Below are positions 7,804-11,155 of a DNA stretch of 11,155 bases, one piece after another. This stretch comes from Pseudomonadota bacterium (GTDB lineage Bacteria > Pseudomonadota > Gammaproteobacteria > Burkholderiales > Gallionellaceae). The position numbers were made by a program, and so were the translations under genes. Where the stretch lies: NCBI GenBank assembly GCA_021783855.1, contig JAJXTL010000095.1, forward strand, positions 1 to 11,155, given 5' to 3'. The number at the start of each line of letters is the position of its first letter. Position 1 is the first letter of the stretch. A model generated the notes under the pieces. The model saw nothing but the letters and a program-made list of their open reading frames with translations, was not told the origin of the DNA and made no database searches.

Positions 7804-8717
7804 CAGGCTGCCTCCTTCGCTTCGGTTACTGACATGTAAAGTTCTTCCAGTCCGCCGCCCTCGCGGTGGATTTCATCAATCCGTATGCCGGCATCCAGCA
7901 GCTTGCGCCACGCGCCGGCAGGCTTGATGTGGTTTGCGATTTCCACATGCCACCAGTCGCCCGCGCGGGCCAGCAGGGTGATGTCGTCGGGAATACGCAG
8001 CGTTTCGTCGGTTGAGTCAACGCGTAGCCGGTAACGCACCGCCGCGCGCTGCGCAGACAGCAGGTCGGCGATGGAGCCCTCCAGCAGGGTACGGCCTTGC
8101 GCGATGATGCCGATGCGGGTACAGAGCCGATCCACATCGTCAAGCAGGTGCGTGCACAGAAGGATGCCCACGCCATGATTTACGCTCAGATCAAGCAGCA
8201 CGTCGTGGATTTCCCGGCGTCCGCGCGGATCCAGCCCGTTGGTGGGCTCGTCCAGGATCAGTAATTCGGGTTGGTTGATGAGCGCGCGGGCCAGGCCGAG
8301 CCGCTGCCGCATGCCGCGTGAATAGGTGGCTATCGGTGCCGGACTTTGACCCGCCAGGCCGACCCGGCTCAACAGGTGGACAATCTCGGTTTTATCCAGG
8401 TTCTTTTGATATAGGCTGGCGAACCACATCAGGTAATCGCCGGCGCTCATCCAGTCATAAAAACCTGCCTGTTCAGCCAGCACACCGATCCGGCTGTGCA
8501 GGTGCAGCGAGTCGGCAACAGGGTCGAGGTCCAGTACCCGGACTGACCCTGCGGTAGGTGCCCGCAGCCCGGTGATGACTGAAATGGTCGTGCTTTTCCC
8601 CGCGCCGTTTGGGCCGAGCAGTCCGTAGATCTGGCCTTTTTGCAGTGTCAGGTTGACATCCCGCAATACCGCATGGGTGCCAAGGTTGAGTTTCAGATTG
8701 CGTATTTCAATCAGCAT
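7803..8717 (-). CDS. ABC transporter ATP-binding protein of an ABC-2 exporter
   Basis: 304 residues. Walker A is GPNGAGKST (35-43), the Q-loop is in GVLAEQAGFYDWMSA, the signature is YSRGMRQR (132-139), Walker B is LLILDEP (Asp156-Glu157 as metal and catalytic residues), and the H-loop His190 is in LLCTHLLDD. After about residue 220 comes an extra C-terminal domain with a DDITLLARAGDWWHVEI stretch, as in many ABC-2 ATPases of the NatA/CcmA/NosF group. A strong Shine-Dalgarno (AAGGGGG) lies five bases before the ATG. It is the first gene of a four-gene cluster. Its original upstream region has been separated from it by the inverted-repeat element that ends next to the Shine-Dalgarno. Confidence 0.96.
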   Translation of the reverse strand: MLIEIRNLKLNLGTHAVLRDVNLTLQKGQIYGLLGPNGAGKSTTISVITGLRAPTAGSVRVLDLDPVADSLHLHSRIGVLAEQAGFYDWMSAGDYLMWFASLYQKNLDKTEIVHLLSRVGLAGQSPAPIATYSRGMRQRLGLARALINQPELLILDEPTNGLDPRGRREIHDVLLDLSVNHGVGILLCTHLLDDVDRLCTRIGIIAQGRTLLEGSIADLLSAQRAAVRYRLRVDSTDETLRIPDDITLLARAGDWWHVEIANHIKPAGAWRKLLDAGIRIDEIHREGGGLEELYMSVTEAKEAA

Positions 8718-8722
8718 CGCTA

Positions 8723-8729
8723 CCCCCTT
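8723..8729 (-). promoter_or_regulatory. Shine-Dalgarno of the ABC ATPase, touching the mobile element
   Basis: On the minus strand AAGGGGG is followed by TAGCG and the ATG at 8717. Its first two bases belong to the TTA repeat that borders the inserted element, so the insertion point lies immediately upstream of the ribosome binding site. Confidence 0.8.
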
Positions 8730-8730
8730 A

Positions 8731-8760
8731 GGGCTCGTTCATGAATTACTTGGACTTACG
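8731..8760 (+). repeat. Left terminal inverted repeat of the MITE-like element
   Basis: Thirty bases identical to the reverse complement of 8968-8997; one more base (A8730 with T8998) matches within the flanking TTA repeat. The inner border is ACTTACG. Confidence 0.95.
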
Positions 8761-8860
8761 CTGGAGTCGCTTTGGGATGCAGTCCAAGGCGCGAGACGTG
8801 CGGTTGTGTCATTCACAACAAGCGGCTCGCAACACCGGGATGCGCCCAAAGCGACCCCAG
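8761..8860. repeat. Left hairpin arm inside the element
   Basis: CTGGAGTCGCTTTGGG (8761-8776) pairs with CCCAAAGCGACCCCAG (8845-8860) with a single mismatch. At the centre GTTGTG (8803-8808) and CACAAC (8814-8819) close a five-base loop, with GCGAG and CTCGC able to pair between. The arm can fold as one long imperfect hairpin. Confidence 0.85.
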
Positions 8861-8868
8861 CCCGGAGG

Positions 8869-8968
8869 GTTACCGTGTATTCGGGCGTCTGCGGCGTTGC
8901 AAAGCTTGCGAATGGAACAACCATTCGCCGCGCTTCGCGCCTTGCATTCATCCCGAATACACAGTAAC
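8869..8968. repeat. Right hairpin arm inside the element
   Basis: GTTACCGTGTATTCGGG (8869-8885) pairs with CCCGAATACACAGTAAC (8952-8968) with one mismatch. CGAATGG (8909-8915) and CCATTCG (8921-8927) close a five-base loop at the centre. The reverse complement of this arm resembles the left arm, so the two arms are diverged copies facing each other. Confidence 0.85.
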
Positions 8969-8997
8969 GTAAGTCCAAGTAATTCATGAACGAGCCC
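8968..8997 (-). repeat. Right terminal inverted repeat of the MITE-like element
   Basis: Exact reverse complement of 8731-8760. It is followed by TTA (8998-9000), matching the TTA left of the element. The remaining gap 9001-9067 before the PepSY stop codon holds no recognisable feature. Confidence 0.95.
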
Positions 8998-9067
8998 TTA
9001 GTTAGCCTTGAGGTTTGAAGATGAGCCCCCATCCCATATGATCAGGGACGGGAGTCGTCATTACTTG

Positions 9068-9400
9068 TTAGTCCGGATTCTTGCCTTCCGGCGCATTTTC
9101 CAGCACCTTGCCGGTCTTTGCGTCCACGCCGACTTCCTGGGTGATTTTACCGTGTTGTATATCGAAGGAATAGCGCAGGCCGCTGCCGCCTTCCTCTTTC
9201 TCCAGTTCTTCATCGGTGACTTTGCCCGGGTGAGCCTTGAGCGCAATCTCGCGTGCCTCCTTCATGCTGACCTTGGCTTCCCCTGCGAGTTCCTGTCCCG
9301 TGTAGGCGGATGCATTCACCGCGAATGCGGCCATCGTGACGGCCAGCAAGGCCAATACGTTCTGTTTATACGTTGTGTTGAAAAGGGTATATTGTTTCAT
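9068..9400 (-). CDS. Small exported PepSY-domain protein
   Basis: 110 residues. A signal peptide (about 1-32; hydrophobic VLALLAVTMAAFAV, cleavage after NASA) leads into one PepSY domain at about 38-100: KVSMKEAREIALKAHPGKVTDEELE, then LRYSFDIQHGKITQEVGVDAKTGKVL. Single-domain PepSY proteins are periplasmic; they are thought to bind or inhibit proteins such as peptidases and are often found beside two-component or metal-homeostasis genes. The mature part is rich in Glu and Lys. AAGAGG stands nine bases before the ATG. It is a single gene, 110 bases after the ATPase-PAP2 gene and separated from the ABC cluster by the mobile element. Its partner is unknown. Confidence 0.92.
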   Translation of the reverse strand: MKQYTLFNTTYKQNVLALLAVTMAAFAVNASAYTGQELAGEAKVSMKEAREIALKAHPGKVTDEELEKEEGGSGLRYSFDIQHGKITQEVGVDAKTGKVLENAPEGKNPD

Positions 9401-9510
9401 GGTGGTATGCCTCTTAAAGTTGATTTAAATTCGGCAGACGCATTTGCATCTACCGTGATGATCAATCTACTCCCCAAGAATTAGCCCATCATTAGCACCG
9501 ATGCCGATAC

Positions 9511-11155
9511 TTATCTCTTCCCTGACAAGGGCTGATGTGCATAGCGCACAAGATCGGCGGCATGATCCGTGGCGATATGGACGGTTCCGGCGATCGCAAG
9601 GGTCGCGAGCATGAGTGCCGCCAGCCGCCTGGGCTTAAGGTCTTCCTGGGTCTGGTAGACATGGGCTACGGCCAGCGCCGCGATCCAAGCGACCCCGAAA
9701 CTCAGGCCGCCGAGCACGTCAGACAGCCAGTGTGCGCCAAGATACAGCCGGGAGAAAGCGATCAGCGCGATCAGCAGCACCGCTGCGAGTGCGAACACCT
9801 TGCGCAGGCGGTGCTGATCGCCGCGGCATAGCAGGAATGCCAGAAATCCGTAGGCGACGATGCTCAAGGTGGCGTGACCGCTTGGAAAGGAAAACTGTTC
9901 GACTCCGCCATAGAACGGGCCTGGCCGTGGTCGATGCAGGGTCAGCTTGAGCACCTTGACCAGGGTCTCCGCCACGCCTATTGCAGCGAGCCAATACGCT
10001 GCGGTATGCCAGAGGCGATGGGCGATGAACCACCCCAGGGCGACCAGGATCACCGGCAACAATACCTGTACGTCCCCCAGCTCCGTGATCGCGACCATCA
10101 GGCTATCCACTGCCGGGGTTCGCAGATTCTGCAAGAGGCCGTAGACAATGGCATCTGCTTCCACCAGCGGGTCGTGGCTTAGCACATCCTCCAATACCCC
10201 GAAGAACAGCCAGGCACTGCCGAGAATGAGAAGCGCGGCCCAGACGAGGAACCATTTCGGGCTTTCCCGGCTGACCAACCAAACCAGGATATCCCTCCAC
10301 TGAAAGCGCCGGCCCCTCGCCAGCTCGGGACTTGCGCGGGCTGCCGCTTGGAAACTCCTGTGCAAAGCGGCGCCTGCGGCTATTGCAATGACGGCAACGA
10401 CAAACCACGTCCCGGCCGGCAACGGTTCCAGCGCAAAGAATGCCCGGAGCGGCGGCACGGCCAGAACCGTTGCAAACGCGGCCAGCATAGCGCCGATAAG
10501 AAGCAGGCGAGCCGATCCGATGGGCCTGACCAGCATGGCGAGTACCCACCAGGCTACGGAGAACAGGACTACTGTTGCGGCAGTGCGCGCCTCGCTGATG
10601 CTTCCCGCGAGATAGCCGTTAACGAGGGCGTAGGCGGCAAAAGTAGCAACCGCTGCGAAGAGCCCCGCAGGCATCGCGAAGCGGAGGACACGCTCGACGA
10701 AACCGGGACGGACCCGCTCCGCATTGTGTTCGAAGGAGAGGAAGAAGGCTGGAATGCCGATCGTGAGAGAACCGACCAGGGTCAGATGGCGAGGCAGAAA
10801 TGGAAAAGTGACATCCGCAATGCCCACGGCGAAAGCGAGGAGCATGGCATAGACGGTTTTCGTCAGGAACAGCGCAGCCAGCCGTTCGACGTTACCGATC
10901 ACCCGGCGGCCCTCGGCGACGACCAGGGGCAGGTTCGCAAACCGGTTGTCGAGCAGGACAAGTTGCGAGACCGCGCGCGCAGCCCCGGTTCCGGCGCCCA
11001 TGGCGATGCCGACGTCGGCCTGCTTGAGTGCGAGGATGTCGTTTACGCCATCCCCCACCATGGCGACCACGTGGCCCCTCGCCTGGAGCGCCGCGATGAG
11101 CGACCGCTTGTCTTGCGGAGATGCACGCCCGAACACCGCGCGTGTTTCCACGAGC
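9511..11155 (-). CDS. P-type cation ATPase fused to a PAP2 phosphatase (N-terminus beyond window)
   Basis: Open frame from the window edge to TAA at 9511, 546 residues counted from the Val codon at 11151. Residues 1-80 are the end of the P-domain with FGRASPQDKR, the magnesium-binding MVGDGVNDILALKQADVGIAMG and LVLLDNRF, closest in style to CtpE-type ATPases. Then come about six membrane helices (M5-M10, about 95-275). From about 297 a complete PAP2 domain follows: KLTLHRPRP (motif 1), PSGH with His426 (motif 2) and SRLYLGAHWLSD with His474 (motif 3), all catalytic residues present, plus five to six more helices. PAP2 membrane enzymes dephosphorylate lipid phosphates, for example undecaprenyl diphosphate. 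The two parts share one frame with no stop or frameshift. The DNA is more G+C-rich than the genes further left. The phosphorylation motif DKTGT and ion-binding helix M4 are outside the window. Confidence 0.93.
   Translation of the reverse strand, partial: LVETRAVFGRASPQDKRSLIAALQARGHVVAMVGDGVNDILALKQADVGIAMGAGTGAARAVSQLVLLDNRFANLPLVVAEGRRVIGNVERLAALFLTKTVYAMLLAFAVGIADVTFPFLPRHLTLVGSLTIGIPAFFLSFEHNAERVRPGFVERVLRFAMPAGLFAAVATFAAYALVNGYLAGSISEARTAATVVLFSVAWWVLAMLVRPIGSARLLLIGAMLAAFATVLAVPPLRAFFALEPLPAGTWFVVAVIAIAAGAALHRSFQAAARASPELARGRRFQWRDILVWLVSRESPKWFLVWAALLILGSAWLFFGVLEDVLSHDPLVEADAIVYGLLQNLRTPAVDSLMVAITELGDVQVLLPVILVALGWFIAHRLWHTAAYWLAAIGVAETLVKVLKLTLHRPRPGPFYGGVEQFSFPSGHATLSIVAYGFLAFLLCRGDQHRLRKVFALAAVLLIALIAFSRLYLGAHWLSDVLGGLSFGVAWIAALAVAHVYQTQEDLKPRRLAALMLATLAIAGTVHIATDHAADLVRYAHQPLSGKR

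Larger units (their letters stand above)
8731..8997. mobile_element. 267-bp MITE-like element with perfect 30-bp terminal inverted repeats
   Basis: The ends 8731-8760 and 8968-8997 are exact inverted copies beginning GGGCTCGTTCATGAATTAC. TTA stands directly outside both ends (8728-8730 and 8998-9000), consistent with a three-base target duplication. The interior has two hairpin arms and no credible gene. The two halves, read outward-in from each end, are related to each other along most of their length, sharing for example CAAGGCGCGA and GCAAC, so the element looks like an inverted duplication of one unit of about 134 bases. A TNA target and ends of this type resemble IS5-family (IS427/IS1031 group) elements, suggesting mobilisation by such a transposase elsewhere; this parentage is an inference. 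The elements before and after it, an ABC operon and a PepSY gene, appear intact. Confidence 0.85.

Noticed and set aside
7051..8717. Nitrous-oxide-reductase accessory genes nosF and nosY
   Set aside because: The ATPase and permease resemble that group only at the level of the ABC-2 family; no nosD, nosL or nosZ is present.
8739..9032. 97-residue minus-strand frame across the inverted-repeat element
   Set aside because: It runs through both terminal repeats and the hairpin arms, has no recognisable domain, and is best explained as chance reading of a repeat.
9001..9067. Possible terminator after the PepSY gene
   Set aside because: Only four-base complementarity (TCCC with GGGA) and no T-run on the minus strand.
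1..11155. CRISPR array, tRNA, rRNA, prophage or toxin-antitoxin genes
   Set aside because: No regularly spaced repeats, no tRNA cloverleaf or rRNA sequence, and all larger frames are explained by the genes listed.

Overview
The window looks like chromosomal DNA of a Gram-negative proteobacterium, most likely a betaproteobacterium of the Gallionellaceae/Nitrosomonadales type. This rests on the style of the multi-PAS c-di-GMP protein, a QseB/QseC-type two-component pair and general protein similarity; it is an inference, not proven. Every gene I can support lies on the minus strand, so transcription runs from high to low coordinates. Both outer genes are cut by the window edges.

Layout in the order of transcription. 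(1) 11155-9511: the C-terminal part of a P-type cation ATPase (CtpE-like) that runs in one reading frame into a complete PAP2 phosphatase domain. This is an unusual fusion, and its DNA is richer in G+C than the rest. (2) 9400-9068: a small exported PepSY protein. (3) 8997-8731: a 267-bp non-coding, MITE-like element with 30-bp perfect terminal inverted repeats, a TTA direct repeat at both ends, and two related hairpin arms inside. (4) 8717-5220: a tight cluster of an ABC-2 ATPase, an ABC-2 permease, an exported membrane-anchored accessory protein and a membrane HD-GYP c-di-GMP phosphodiesterase. The MITE-like element ends at the Shine-Dalgarno sequence of the first gene. (5) 5064-3107: an OmpR-family response regulator and a QseC-like histidine kinase joined by an ATGA overlap. 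(6) 2865-1: a membrane sensor starting with TTG, with a Cache-like periplasmic domain, five PAS-type domains and the first residues of a GGDEF domain. It gives no complete ATG-to-stop ORF because it has a TTG start and is open at the edge, but it is the largest gene here.

The fourth PAS domain of gene (6) is a canonical LOV blue-light domain. The photoactive cysteine and the flavin-contacting Arg and two Asn are at exactly the spacing seen in plant phototropin LOV2, but the conserved 'flip' glutamine is replaced by alanine.

Together the window combines c-di-GMP synthesis (light- and ligand-sensing GGDEF protein), c-di-GMP breakdown (HD-GYP at the end of an ABC transporter cluster) and envelope sensing (QseBC-like pair, PepSY protein, PAP2 phosphatase). 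The most notable items are the ATPase-PAP2 fusion, the glutamine-less LOV domain and the structured inverted-repeat element next to the ABC operon.
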